Positions 47,001 through 59,100 of a DNA stretch of 64,000 nt are shown here, piece after piece. The stretch comes from Hansfordia pulvinata (lineage: Eukaryota > Ascomycota > Sordariomycetes > Xylariales): the NCBI GenBank assembly GCA_006538405.1, contig BJKQ01000014.1, positions 186,001 through 250,000 on the forward strand, written 5' to 3'. Position 1 is the first letter of the stretch. Each line of letters begins with the position of its first letter. Position numbers and translations under genes: made by a program. A model generated the notes under the pieces. It did not search any database and was not told the origin of the DNA. It saw only the letters and a list, made by a program, of their open reading frames with translations.

Positions 47001-50000
47001 TTATCTGATCCTGGCCTTGATGTAGGGCACCTCCACATCCTCCTCCTCCTCATCCTCGGCCACAATTTCAAAAATCACTTCCTTCTGGTGCTCCGGGATC
47101 GGCTTCTTCGACACAAACTCCACCAGCTCGCTGAGCTTCATCTTCAACCTCTCCGCCAGCTTCGCCTTGGGGAAGAACGACGCGTACAGCAGGCTGATGC
47201 CCGAGCTGAGCATACTGATGGTCAGCCCGCGCTTCTTGAAGTCGTCGATCAGCTCCTGCAGAGTAATGTCATTGACCTCGAATCGGTCCCAGATCTTGTC
47301 CAGAGTCACCTTGCCCTCGGGACCCTTGTATACCACTTTGGGGCTGGCAATCGGTTCGCTGAAGCCGAAGAAGGGCAGCGCCAGGTTGATGAATCCGTTC
47401 TTGTACTGCTCAATGTCGTCCTTGCCGTCGATGATCTTGTACAGCTCAAGCACCACCAGACCCGTCACCAGAGCCGTCGTCGTGGCAATCGCCGGGATGA
47501 TCTTTCCGGCAATGAACTTGGTCTTGTGCCGGTCGGCAGGCTCGATCTTGTAGTTCTCTGCGCGCAGGTTGCTGGCAGCTGTGATAAAGTCGATGTGGTG
47601 GTTGGTGTCGTCATCCTTCTCAAACTCCACCGGGACCAATTTGAAGCCCGCCATTTCGTTCGCAGACGGCAGCGCTTCGGTAATCTTCTCCAACTCCTTC
47701 GAGTCGTCAAAGGACGATTGGTTGGCGTTGGGGTCCTGAATCTAGGGTTAGAAAGCATATCCCGCGAATCTTCAAACTTTGAAAGACTTACAGGGTCGTT
47801 GTCATTGGCTTGAATCTTGACACCGGAGTCAGGCGAGAAGTCAGGCACAATCATGTTGTCCAGAACCTTTGTGATGGTATCCTTGCTGGCATCACCAGTG
47901 TTAATGTTGTAGTTGAACGCGTGCAAGTTGGCTGCCGCGACAATGAAGCCGTAGTGCGTCTTGTTCTTCGGATCGAACTTGAGCGGGTCAGGGGCACGCT
48001 TGGGGCCGGACCAGAAGGGCTGGCCGCTGGAAGACGTCGAGTCCTTGGGGAAGTTGTACAGAAGCTGCTGGATGGCGTTGTTGTACTGCTTCTCAAAGAG
48101 CATACGCGCCCAGACAATACAGTCCTCGAAGCTCATGGGCTTGTCGGTGACTAGGTAGTCTCTGATGGTCTCCAACGTCGCCTTCTCGTTGCCGCCCTTC
48201 TTGAGAGTGGTCTCCAAATAGTTAGGCTGGGTCAGGTAGATGTTGACAGTCTCAGCGGACTTGACGAACGAGGTTTCAAACAGCTCCCGCGCCCAGGCGA
48301 TAGTGTGCTCGATGCGGTTGGGGAAACTCCTCAGAGTGCACATTGGGAACGACTGCTCCGGCGGGTCCTGAGAGGACGAGTACGACTCGGTCAGCTTGGG
48401 GAGGACAACTTGAGTGTTTCCCTTGGTGCCAAGAGTGCCGCTCTCAAGCAGCGGCTTGTGGAAGAAGACGCATCTTCTGTCCACGTACGTCCGCGCCTCG
48501 ACGTTGTCCAGAGCATTGGTCACGCCGTCAAGGCGCTCCCAGAAGGTCTCGTCAAAAATGTGCTCGGTCTCGGGGCTAACGCGATCCTTGAGACACTCGA
48601 TGCGGCCTTTCAGGTCCGGGTTCATGGTAGCGACCGCTCTGGCGGCACAGTCGCTCTTCATCTCGCCGACATCGCTGGGCGGAAGAGGAATTGACGGTTG
48701 AGGTTGCTCTTCTCGATGGAGTCCATGTCGGTTACGGTGATCTTGCCCTTGGGGCCCGTGCCCAGGCCGATCATAGCCCAGTTCTTGAGCATCTCACAGC
48801 CGATGGCGCCCGCACCAACGAGGAACTGCTGAATGTTGGAGATCTTCTCCTGGTATTCCTTTCCGAAGACGGCAATCTGACCGTCGTAGCGCGAGCCGAC
48901 GGGCTTGCAAAGCTCCTCGGAACGAGCGGTCGTCGTGGGGATCGACTCTAGTGAGTCAAAGTAGAACCACTGCTTGATGGGGTGGAACTTGCCCGAGACA
49001 GCTTTCAGGACTTCTTGTGCGGTCAGACCGCCGAACAGAGCAGCCATGGGGTTCAAGTCACCCTGAGCCTGGTAGCTGAGCTCCTTGATCAACTTCTCGT
49101 CGATCTCAATGTCCAGCTTCTCCTTCTCCACAAACGCCTTGGACGAAGCGACCAAGACAGTAGCGTCCTCGTCATTGTGGGGGCGGGGGTAGCGGCCTTG
49201 AGCCTGCACAAAGGCGTGGAGCGCCTCGAATCCGACGTGAAGCTGCTGGGGGCGGTCGAACTTGGCAAAGTCGGACATGACAAACTCGGGCTCCCGCATC
49301 GCGGCTGTGATGTTCTTGAAGTCGAGGAACTTGGGCATCTTCACTTGCTGGTAGAGACCGCCACGCTTGTAGGTGCCGAGGCCGTTCACATCGCCAATGG
49401 AAAAGGTGTAGGGGCCCTTGACGGTGACCTTCCGGGGCTCCGCACCGTTCAGAGCTTCCATGCCCTCAACTTCGGTAAATGTGACGAAATCGCCATCTTC
49501 GAGGCCGTGCCTGGTTTCGTCGAGAGCGGATACCAGACCAGTCTCGTCAATGCCGGCCACAATACCGTTGACGGGGTTCTCGCCAGTTGCGTCGATGCAG
49601 GTGAAGTCCTTTCCAAAGTCGCAGAAGATGGATCCGAAGAGGCCGAAATTGTCGGCGCAGACGACATAGATGCCCTTGGAGTGGCAGTAGTCGCCAACCT
49701 TGAGCTGGAGCTCGAGCGGGGTGTTTGTCAGAACGACAACCTGGTACTTGTCGAACTGCGACAGGTCATCGCCGAGGCTGGGAGGAAGAGTCAGCGTTGG
49801 CAGGATAGGGAGGGGAGTTTGGGACGGAGAAGCTAACACACCCTGTGGATTTGTGAACGTTGACGGGAGTGTAGGCGTTTAGCTCAGCGACACGGGGTGC
49901 GGTGACGGCATCACGAGGCTTGCCAATGTCGTCGGGGCGCAGGAAGAACTGGGATGACAGGTCGGCAATGGCGGTGGGGGCGGGGTCGTAGAGAGTTAGG

Positions 50001-50472
50001 CTCTTGACGCCAGCAAGAGCGATGTTCTTGGCGATCTCGACACCCAGGCCCTTCATACCAACAATGAGGATGTTGGAGGCGCCCATGCGCTTCATGGCCT
50101 CATGGCCGAGGACGTATAGCTGGCGACTGTAGAGGGACTCGTCGATCTCGGAGGTGCCCACGACCGAGTCGTCGACCTGGAGGCGGGTGACCAGGTCGAC
50201 TTCAGGGCCCGAGGCCATCTTGGAGTCCTGGCGTGACAGAGTCAGTGGTTAGCAAGAAGAATCAGGCTCGGGGGTGCTGTCAGTCCCATAGAGAAGGCTT
50301 CGTGTCGAGAAGGGATGTGTGTTGGCGGCGGCGGCGGCGGCGTGTATCGGCAGCACCCAAGGCCAGAGCGGGGTTCGTCGACGAACAAGTCGTGCGAAGC
50401 AGAGAAGCAATGAAAGACACAGAAAGCATACGAGGGGCGGCAGGCCGAAGGGGGCGGCGCGCTTACAGTCAT
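47001..50472 (-). CDS. UBA1: Ubiquitin-activating enzyme E1 (frameshifted in this sequence; N-terminus uncertain)
   Basis: Exons on the minus strand are (50472)-50467, 50227-49842, 49777-47792 and 47741-47001, about 1039 aa. E1 adenylates ubiquitin and passes it to E2 enzymes as a thioester. The inactive adenylation half starts with [19 protein letters not shown] and [17 protein letters not shown]. The active half has the nucleotide-binding loop [18 protein letters not shown] and [16 protein letters not shown]. The catalytic cysteine lies in [12 protein letters not shown] (about residue 611), and the C-terminus carries the ubiquitin-fold domain. The frame breaks after NRQFLFRP at a G3 run on the plus strand (48677-48679); one more base leads into [12 protein letters not shown]. 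The start is uncertain: ATG at 50472 gives MT before a 239-nt intron, while MASGPEVD at 50218 is the next choice. In-frame upstream residues LGKRKGSLSNGDEPISSKR look like a genuine E1 N-terminus but lack an ATG. Confidence 0.93.
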
Positions 50473-52883
50473 GGTTCTCTTGGAGGAGATGGGCTCGTCT
50501 CCGTTAGAGAGGGAACCCTTGCGCTTCCCCAGCGTGGCGGTTATCGTGCTGGTGGGCGGTGCTGCGGGGATAGGCTGGCCGGCGGGTAGATGTAGGCGAG
50601 GGGCAAAAGATGCAGGCCCCAGATCTGCAGCAAGAAGGGAGAGGATGCCGGGGTGAAGTATGCAATGTGACTGTAGGTCCGGCCGGCGTGGATGGTGATG
50701 TTTGGAAGAAGAGGGCGGAGGGTGCGCAGCTTAGATCACACGTAGTGCCGTAGAGCTCGCAGCCCTCCAGGTAGGCAGTCACGCAGTGTAGGTACGTAGC
50801 CGGTTGCGGTCGCTGCTAGCGGACAGCATCGCCGCTGCTAGCGGACAGCATCGCCTCCAGGGCTGGACCTGCGTTCGCGGGCAGGCGCTTGGTGGTAGGT
50901 AGGTACAAGCATAAAGGTGCATGCTGGCGGGGTCTACGGGTACCTCTTCTCGAGTCTACTCGTACCATTACCCCACTTTGCCCACGAGGCGGGCTCCATG
51001 TTGCCCATAATCAGCTGCAACGGGGGATCAGTGCCCCTCCAGTACATTATTAATGCTAGAGTCATGTGTACCTCTACCGCCCCAGCACGTCGTGGGAGTA
51101 CATTTGCAGGCTACCTACGTTGAAGTGGTCTCCGGAGCATACGAGGTTGGAGGCACCCGCCGTTGGTGCTGCTTGATGAATGACGTAGTGGTCTGAAAGT
51201 CACATTATTAGCAACACCCGCACAAGTGTACCTACTACCTACTGTTGGTGGTATTGGCGACCATCGTTCGCTTCACAGCATATCAACTTGGATAACCTGC
51301 AGACGCGACATAGCATGCAGGTTGGAAGCTGCTACCACTCGGTCCATCCTGCGTCAGCCGTGTCGACGTGTCGACATGCAGACGACGCGGCTGGACCTGA
51401 CTCTTCTGAGGTCCGACACCTTGAGAGTAAGGCACATGAAGCTGCCATCGCACATCGTCTCTCCTCAACTTCGCTGCACGTCTCGACTGCCACTTGCGAA
51501 TACGACGGCTTTGGAAAGGAGCGTTGTTGGATCCTGAGTTAATACCTGGCAAGGCCGAACACATAACGCCCTGTACTCCGCATGGATGCCAGCGACACCA
51601 GTCGTGGTCGTGTAGAGAAGGTGCTAAATTTGAACGGGAGACTTTTAAGAATCGCATTTTGCAAGTGCGCCATAAGCCCTGCCACAAAGAGATACTCGGG
51701 TCTTAGAATCGTCCGCAGGTAGGTCGCGAGAATTGACGGGGGTGTTAAGAGCCCCATTAATATGCCACCTCGTTCTCGCCAGCCACTCAGCGAAACAGTA
51801 CAATGATCCGGATTAAGCCTTAAGGACTTCTCTCCGTCTTGGAGATTAACAGCGTGTCGATCGTTTTATGTATTGTTTCAACACGCGTGACACGCCAGAG
51901 TCACGTATAGCAATATGTATCCTTCAATGATGCTTAAGTGAGCGGCAGGTAATGGATGATTCGGTGTGAACTTGTCCGCTGCTGCCCACTGCTGACTCAC
52001 ACCAGGCTGAACATTGCACCTTGGGTAGGTACCTATCTACCTCCATGTGTAGGCGAGAGATATTCTCTTAGATTCCACGTCATTCCACCACAATGGCAGC
52101 CACCGTTTGTGCGGGTATCTTCACCATACCGAGTACACGCTTTAGGTATCTGGAGTCCAGGAACAGGAAACTTTCATCGCCACGTTGCTGATTGGATCAC
52201 CTTCATTACAAAGTGTAAGTCATACTGCGATGAAAATATGTAATAACAGCTCGTCTTTTCAATTCAACGATTATCGCCAAGTTCATTAGATTCTGGCCGA
52301 CCAATTCAATCTCTTCAGCTTCTTCGTCATCCCCCTCCGTGTGCGGCACCCGACGCGCCACCGAGTGCACATTAGCCAACTATTTAACCGGCCTCATCCC
52401 TCTTGCCATTCTCGTGTTCCCGTATTTGGCTAAAGCGGACTCCAGCGACGCCGTATCGTCGCTCTCTCTCTGAAAAGGAGCGTGGGTATCTCATGTGTAT
52501 CTAAAAGAAGGTCTGGGGTATCAAAATCCAAAATCCCATCATTAGCCCTGGGCGCTGTGTCCCAGAGAATGCAAGTTCGTCTGCTTCGTGATGCTTGAAA
52601 AAAGGAGTGTCTAAAAAGTCCGCTCTGCCGCTCCACATCCCTGCCGAGATGTCCCAGTAACCGCAATAATGATTAAAAATAGGGTGAGAATAATAAAAGT
52701 GAAGATAAAAAAACGCTCAGGGGTATATCTCGGAAGAAAGGAGTGTCAAGAAGGTCTATAGTAAAATGAAGCGGTCTCCACTAGAAACAAGAAGGACTGT
52801 GTCGAAAGGGATGAGTGTGAAGCCTCAGCGGAAAGGAACCTGAAGAGGAGGGAGGGGGCTTGCTGTGGAGGGATCAGGGGTCT
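50473..52883. other. Intergenic region upstream of E1
   Basis: 2.4 kb between the E1 5' end and the wall-glycoprotein 3' end. The left 500 bases hold the E1 promoter and perhaps a further 5' exon. TACTCGTA is at 50957-50964. From about 51180 to 52860 the sequence is noticeably more AT-rich, with A runs near 52670-52715 and a recurring GGAGTGTC word (52604-52611 and 52739-52746). I see no gene there. Confidence 0.45.
50811..50854 (+). repeat. Perfect 22-bp tandem duplication
   Basis: The unit CGCTGCTAGCGGACAGCATC plus GC occurs twice back to back (50811-50832 and 50833-50854) without mismatch. It lies about 340 bases upstream of the E1 5' end. Perfect identity suggests a recent duplication. 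Confidence 0.85.
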
Positions 52884-55800
52884 TTACAGCAGGGCAGCAA
52901 AGACGGCTAACAGGCTGACGAGAGTGGCGGCGCTGCGGCCGAACCGGGCGTCCGCCGCTCGCACGCCGGCGGCCTGGACCGGGCCGGTCGACTCGGAGCC
53001 CGAGGGCGCCGTCTCGGTGCCGGTCGCCGATGCCGCTGAGGTCAGGGTGCTGCCGCTGTCGCTGCTACCACCGGTGCTGCTCGCGCCGTCGTCGTTGCCG
53101 TCGTCATCGCCGCCAGAAGAACCGCCAGTAGTGGTGGCAGTGGCCGTCGCCGTCGCCTCATCTGAAGAGTCAGAGCCGCCGCTGGTAGTGGCGGTTGCGT
53201 CTGAGCCGCCGCTGGTGGCAGTGCCAGAGTTCGAGGAGCTGTCTCCGGTTGCAGTAGAGTCAGGCCCGTCACTGGTGGCGGAGGCGTCGGAGCCGCTGCC
53301 CGTCTCGGTCGCGGAGGACCCGGCCGAGTCGGTGGCGCCCGCGGCAGCCCCGCTCGTAGACGTCTCCGACGATGAGTCTCCCTCAGTCGTCGTTGTGGCA
53401 GCAGTGCTTGTGGCCGAGGCGGAGGACGAGTCGGCCGACGACCCGGCTTCAGCTGTCGTCGTGGTCGTGGCGTCGGCATCGTCGCTAGACGAGGCAGCAG
53501 TAGTCTCTGCCGTCGAGGTGGCACTGACCGACGAGATGGCGCTAATAGACGTATCGGTCGAGGCGGCGGCGCCTGAGGTCGTGGACCGGTCGTCGGACGA
53601 GGTTTGGTCCTGCTGGGCATCGCCGGACGAGGACGAAGCTGGTGTGGCGTCATCGACCGAACAGAAGTCACGGAACTGCTGGAATTCCGGGTCTATGTTC
53701 ACTTCTCTCGCTGTCACCTTTTCTTTTTGTCTGCCAATGCAAAGAGTACAGGCTGCGTCACCATTCTGGAAGGCGCTGTCTTCACGGCATAGCGCCGGGG
53801 TCTTGCCTATGGTTTCGGCCTCTCTGAGGGCATTGTTGCACCGTTCGTAGCAGTTGTAGGGCACGGTGTCTGCACGCTTGGAGAGGACCCCGCGCGGTCC
53901 TACTTGGCGAGCTGCTCTGCGAAAGGCGGTGGTGACCTCCGGGTAGTAAGTGGTCGGGGTGCTGGAAGGTGGCCATGCTGTGATGTCGGGCTGCGAAGTC
54001 CAGTCGCCAGTGGAATAGGTGGAGGTTTGAGTGGTGCCGTATCCCGTGATGGTGGTGGTGACTTCTTCTTTCTCAAAGATACCAAAGTCAAGACCAAAGG
54101 CCCGGGGGTCGAGATCAAACAGGTTCTTGACGCGGGGGTAGTAGTCGGTACCGTTCTCTGGCCACGTCAGAGTTGTGTTGATCTCGGGAGCAGGCAGGCA
54201 TCTCTCCGGGTCGCAAACGTAGTTGGCGCTGGGAGGCTCCTGGAAGAAATAGCAGCCCTGCGGCTTGACCGGGGAACAAACGAAGCCAGGCTCGCAGCCC
54301 CAGGTGAGGTTTGACTTGGGATCGAGGGGCGTGGGCAGGATATTGTAGGCCCCAGTAGGGACTGCGCAGATGCTGGAGACGGTGGTGGAGACAGATGTCT
54401 GCGTGACAGTGCTGGGAGGCTCGACGATTGTGGTAGGCACGACGACCGTCGATCCCGTCAAAGTCACTGTCACCAGCGAGGTCGTGACAGTTCCGGACTG
54501 CGTCACAGTCACCACGGACGTCTGCGTCACGGCTGGGCCGGTCACAGTGACCGATGCCGTCCGCGTGGAAGCTGGCAGGGTAATGGTGGAAGCCGGCAGC
54601 TGGGTGGTGGCCGTCTGTGTGGTTCCCGGCAGCTGAGTGGTGGCTGTTTCGGTGGTGCCGGGTAGCTGGGTGGTGGCCGTGTTTGTGACGGTGGCAGTGT
54701 CGGTGTTGGTCACGGTCGCTGTGAGGGTCTGCAGGACGCTCGTGGTGAAGGAAGAGACGGTGGTCAGCACCGAGGTTGCGGTGGCCGTCGTGGTCAGCGT
54801 CGTCCCGGAAATGACGGTGGTGGGAATCTCTGTGGTCAGCGTCACCGTCGACGTGGTGACCGTGGGACCACGGTGGTGTATGTAGAAATGCTGGTTTGCG
54901 TGGTGGTGATCTCCGAGGTGGCTGTGGTGGTGGCAGTCACGGAACGCGTGGTCGTCTCCACGACCGTCGACCATCTGGTAGAAACCTCGCACTCGCTTGG
55001 GGCAGGGGGCTCCGAGGTGCTTGTGGTGCTTGTGCTTGTGGCGCTTGTGCTTGTGGTGCTCGTGCTCGTGCTTGGGTGCTCGTGCTTGGGTGCTCGTGCT
55101 TGTGGTGCTCGTGCTTGGGGTGCTTGTGGTTCTCCCTGGGCAATCGGGCACATCGTCGCTGCAGGAGGTGATCGTGATGATATTGGTCGACGTGACGGTG
55201 GACGTAGACTGGTCCTGACGGCGGCGAAGAGTCAACAAGCCACCCGCGTCGGGGCAGCGAGTCTCAGTCACCGGGTAGGACTGGAACAGCAAGGTCAGCC
55301 ACAACCTAGAAAAGTCTCTTTTAAACATGAGTTACGAACCGTTGTGAATGTCGCCGTCGTAGTCCTGAACTGGGTGGTCGCCTCAGTGACACTGCAAATA
55401 ATCGTTAGGCTCTTCTCTCGATCCAAAAACACGGTAAACTATAGGTTTGTAATAGGCACTCACGTGGTCCCGTCACCGGTGGTGGAGTCAGTTACAGTCA
55501 CTGTGCTGTCGTCACCAGAACCCCTCGCCGTAGTGGTGTCAGTTACAGTCACTGTGCTGTCGTCACCAGAACCACTCGCCGTCGTGGTGTCGGTTACAGT
55601 CACTGTGCTGTCATCGCCAGAGACCCTAGCCGTCGTGGTCTCAACCACAGTGGTTGTGTCCCTGGATACGTAACTTGTCAGTGAATGGCAGGGGCAGGGC
55701 GCGTGTTTCTCCCAGACTTACAAGGCCGTTGTCGGAATTCTAGCTCGAGTTAGCAATGGATGGTAGATACATATGCTGAGCTGGGAACCTACCTGGTGGT

Positions 55801-56178
55801 GTCGAGGACGGTCGTCGTCCGGGTTATGGTGTTCACATCTGTGGTGGTGACACGGGCAGTCGTCGTGATGCGGTCCGTGGTAGTGACGCGGTCAGTCGTC
55901 GTTACACGGTCTGTGACGGTGACCGTGTCGGCATCCGGTGGAGGGCTGACCACGTAGCCGCTGGTGGTGGGCGGAGGAGTTGACGATCCATCCTCACACT
56001 CGCAATCCGGGTCAGTGACCGTGTGGAGTGAGGTTGTGCGGACGGTGCTGGTGCTGGTCGGGTCCGCATATGCCTCTGCCGACGAGTCTCCGCCTAGAAG
56101 CCCATCCAGTACCTGGGCATTGGCAAATGTTGCCAAAGTGATGCCGCCCAGGACATAGAACGGTTGAAGGCGCACCAT
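52884..56178 (-). CDS. Mucin-like, GPI-anchored cell-wall glycoprotein (glycoprotein-X-like; frame breaks in repeat region)
   Basis: Exons on the minus strand are 56178-55793, 55739-55722, 55661-55464, 55391-55340 and 55280-52884, about 1017 aa. The protein starts with a signal peptide (MVRLQPFYVLGGITLATFANA) truncated here to its visible core, then long Thr/Ser-rich stretches. It has a 17-residue repeat containing GSGDDSTVTVTD three times, and TTQLPGTT repeats. A cysteine-containing segment follows (GCEPGFVCSPVKPQGCYFF, YVCDPERCLPAPE), then YNCYERCNNALREAETIGKT with CTLCIGRQ, which I associate with fungal glycoprotein X. A Ser/Asp-rich stalk and a hydrophobic tail (LVSLLAVFAALL) fit GPI anchoring. 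The frame of the Thr-rich block is interrupted between 55090 and 54864; three short G runs (55088-55090, 55074-55076, 54864-54866) each lacking one base explain it exactly. LSKRADTV before the Cys module is a possible Kex2 site. The second exon is only 18 nt. Confidence 0.82.
55470..55645 (-). repeat. Three direct repeats of about 51 bp in the glycoprotein gene
   Basis: Near-identical copies encode GSGDDSTVTVTD followed by TTTAR or TTTAS, with few synonymous differences between copies. The close nucleotide identity suggests recent expansion or gene conversion within the gene. Confidence 0.8.
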
Positions 56179-59100
56179 CGCAACGCCGTTTCGGGTGAGC
56201 GGTCTGACGGCTTATCCAAGAGTATTGGGTCGAGAAATGAGGCTTCCGCGGGGCAGAAGAGAGCCCAGGAAGGTGTAGTGCAGCGGGGGGGTATGCTTTC
56301 ACAATCGGACTCCTGGAGGAAAACCCCGGGAGCGTTGATGTTATGTATCTCGGCTTTGGGCAAGGCTGATAGACGCCGCAAGATCAGCAGGGGATCGCCA
56401 ATAGGTAGCTGGAGCAACTATTGGGAAGCAAAGTCCCAGCACTGCCTTCCAGCTGAGAATGTCTGAGTTGCAAACCGGGGAAAAGAGCACCTGTGTCCCG
56501 TCTCCAGTGGCCAAAGAGAATGCGAAGAAAAAAGAGAGCCGCACCTCAGCAATATCAGACGGATGAAAAGCGACCCAGGTCACGTCACCCAGAGCCAAGA
56601 CGGGATCTTTTGGGCAGACAGGACAGCCCTCGCACAGCACAACACAACACAACACGCGGCATGCCGAAGACTCGTACCAGCCGAGAACGCCATCCCGAAT
56701 GATCTCTGATGGCAACGTACCGTGGCATTGGTACCCATGGCCCGATCACAGCCAAAGATCCCTGCTCAACACCAGCCCATCCAACGGAACGCCGGGGCGG
56801 AGGCATCGTGGAGGGGCGACTAGCACTAGGTGCAGCTTCTGTAAGCAGGCTCCGGCCCGCTTTGCAGGCTAGGAGGTAGCCCTGCGCGGCGGCTGACAAG
56901 AGTGCCGAGCCTTATCCTGAATGTTCGCTCGCAGCCACCCGGTTGCTCGTCAGCTTCCCTCCTCAGCTACTGCCGCGACTGACTGCCACTTCGGCAGATG
57001 GCGCCCCCGGGACGGGCGGCCACATGAACCCGGAAAGCAGCCATTATCAGAATGATAACGGAGACAGGTCCAGCAGAGACGAGGTGCCCTGCCCAGAAAC
57101 CGCCAGCTCTGTTGGTCGAATGCCGAGGGCAGTTGCCAGGGCAAGAAGCTGGCAGCCGGACCAACAGTGGCGGGGAAACTGGACCGGTGGAAGCCTTGGC
57201 AGCGAGATGGATACGATACGATCGTATGGCGGGGTGTTGCTTTGCCCGCGAGAGCCAACGCCCACCAATAGGCTGGCGGGGGAGGCTGTGAACAAGGTCG
57301 GACGGGGCCTATGCAGGCGGTCAAGCTCAGCACACAAGGGTTGGAGTAGACCGGGGCTGATTGGCGGGGACGGTGACCACGAGTATGCAGCTGTGGGTGG
57401 TCCCTGGCACTACCCATGCGTCCGAGGTTTGCGGTTTGCAGTCGCCATAGCCAGCTCGGGCGCGGCGGCAGCCGTGACAGCGATTTCCACGGGATCCCTT
57501 GGGCAACGGGCAGTACTGCCGAGCCAGCGCCGGTTCAGCTTCGAGCGAGCCCACTTCATCCATGACTCTATCGGACGGGGCGGGGCAGGGCAGGGCAGGG
57601 CAGGGTATCCTGACCTCCTCCTCCTCCTCCCAGTCAGCGCAAGGGCTGTCTAACACAGGCACAGGCGCGGCTGGGGCTGGGGCTGGCTGGGACACGATGC
57701 GTGGTGCCTGGACTTGGCTGTGATAGCGTGACCTTGGCTCCAGTCGGCAGACTCTAACGTAGGACCAGCCGCATTCAACGTTGATTATTAGAGGTCGTAG
57801 TCAGGCAGGTGCCTTGGGTACTGGCCTAGGGGAACGCTGCCGAGTCCACATCGGAGAGAGAAAAAGCGAAGGCGTGTCGAGTACTCGTAGACGCAAGGGA
57901 CGCGGCGCGCGAGATGGAGAAGCCGGGAACGAAGGGAGGATCCGTATACGAGCACAGAAGGCTGCGCGGCCTGTGCAAAGAGGGGGTAACAATTGCGGTC
58001 TAAAGACGCAGTCGAGATTCTCCGCATGCCTGGCATTATTGGCAGCCTTGGGCGATGGCCCGACTTGGCCTCACCCTGCACGGGACCTTGGTAGCCCACC
58101 CTGAGCTGTCCATACGTAGGGTGCCGGGGTTGGTGCCGGGACCACACTGCGCGCGAGTGCTGCCAGAAACTGCAAATGTGCGAACGCAATGGTGTGGAAG
58201 GCCTGTACTCGTATTCCGGCAAGTAGATGAGATGGGGCTCTGGTTGGACGACGGCGCGATCGAGTCGATGCTCAAGTCTATCGAACGGCGGGCAGACGGC
58301 TGCGAGGCATAGATGAGACGAGGATGCGGCCCAGAGACGGCACGCAGAGATGGGAGCTTGACGTTGGTTGCTGGCATGGGCGTGAAGGTGGGATGGATGT
58401 TAGGTAGGGTTCAGCCCATTCTCCGAGGGCCATTTGCGGATACTGGTATACGAGTACCTGTGTACATTGGCACCCGACACTGACTGAGCCGGAGCTCCAG
58501 CTGCTGATGGATGGATGGCCGATTGGACCGGTAGCCACTGGAGCCGTTACCGGCGCGAGAATACAGCGCCTGTCGCGGGGCAGCTCCCAGAGCCGGAGAG
58601 GACCACAGGAGGGGACCTCGAGGGACCTCGAGGGCTGATGGTAGGGGGCAGGCAGGTGGCAGGCACGGCAGGATAGCAGGACAGAGGTCCACTCCACTAC
58701 TCCGTACGAGAGGTAGCTGGAGGTCCACTCCGCGGGACAACAGCCCTTCAGCCCAGTGCAAGTTTGAACACTGAGAAGCCCCGCTTCGACCACGAGTGTC
58801 TGACCCTGCGGTACATGGAGGACATTTCGGGCTACCTAGCCGTCGAGTCAACGCCCAAATGCCTTACATCTTGAGTACAGTGCGCCGGGTGCATTACCAG
58901 AGACATGATCCACTCCGCACCCTGCCCAAAAGTCACATTTGGGGGGCCGTGGCTGCCTCTGGATCTCTCTGATTGAAAGCGTCCCGCGACTCCCAAGTTG
59001 AGAGACTCCAGCTGGAAGTCGCGGCCAGAGGTCATCAGCCTCAATGTCTGCGAATGGTCCTGAACAGGACAGGACGGATCTGGAAGTCCTGGGCCGTGCC

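Noticed and set aside
54842..55153. A separate small gene encoding the alternative Thr-rich frame
   Set aside because: This frame continues the glycoprotein's Thr/Ser pattern on both sides. Three short G-run deficits join it to the main frame.
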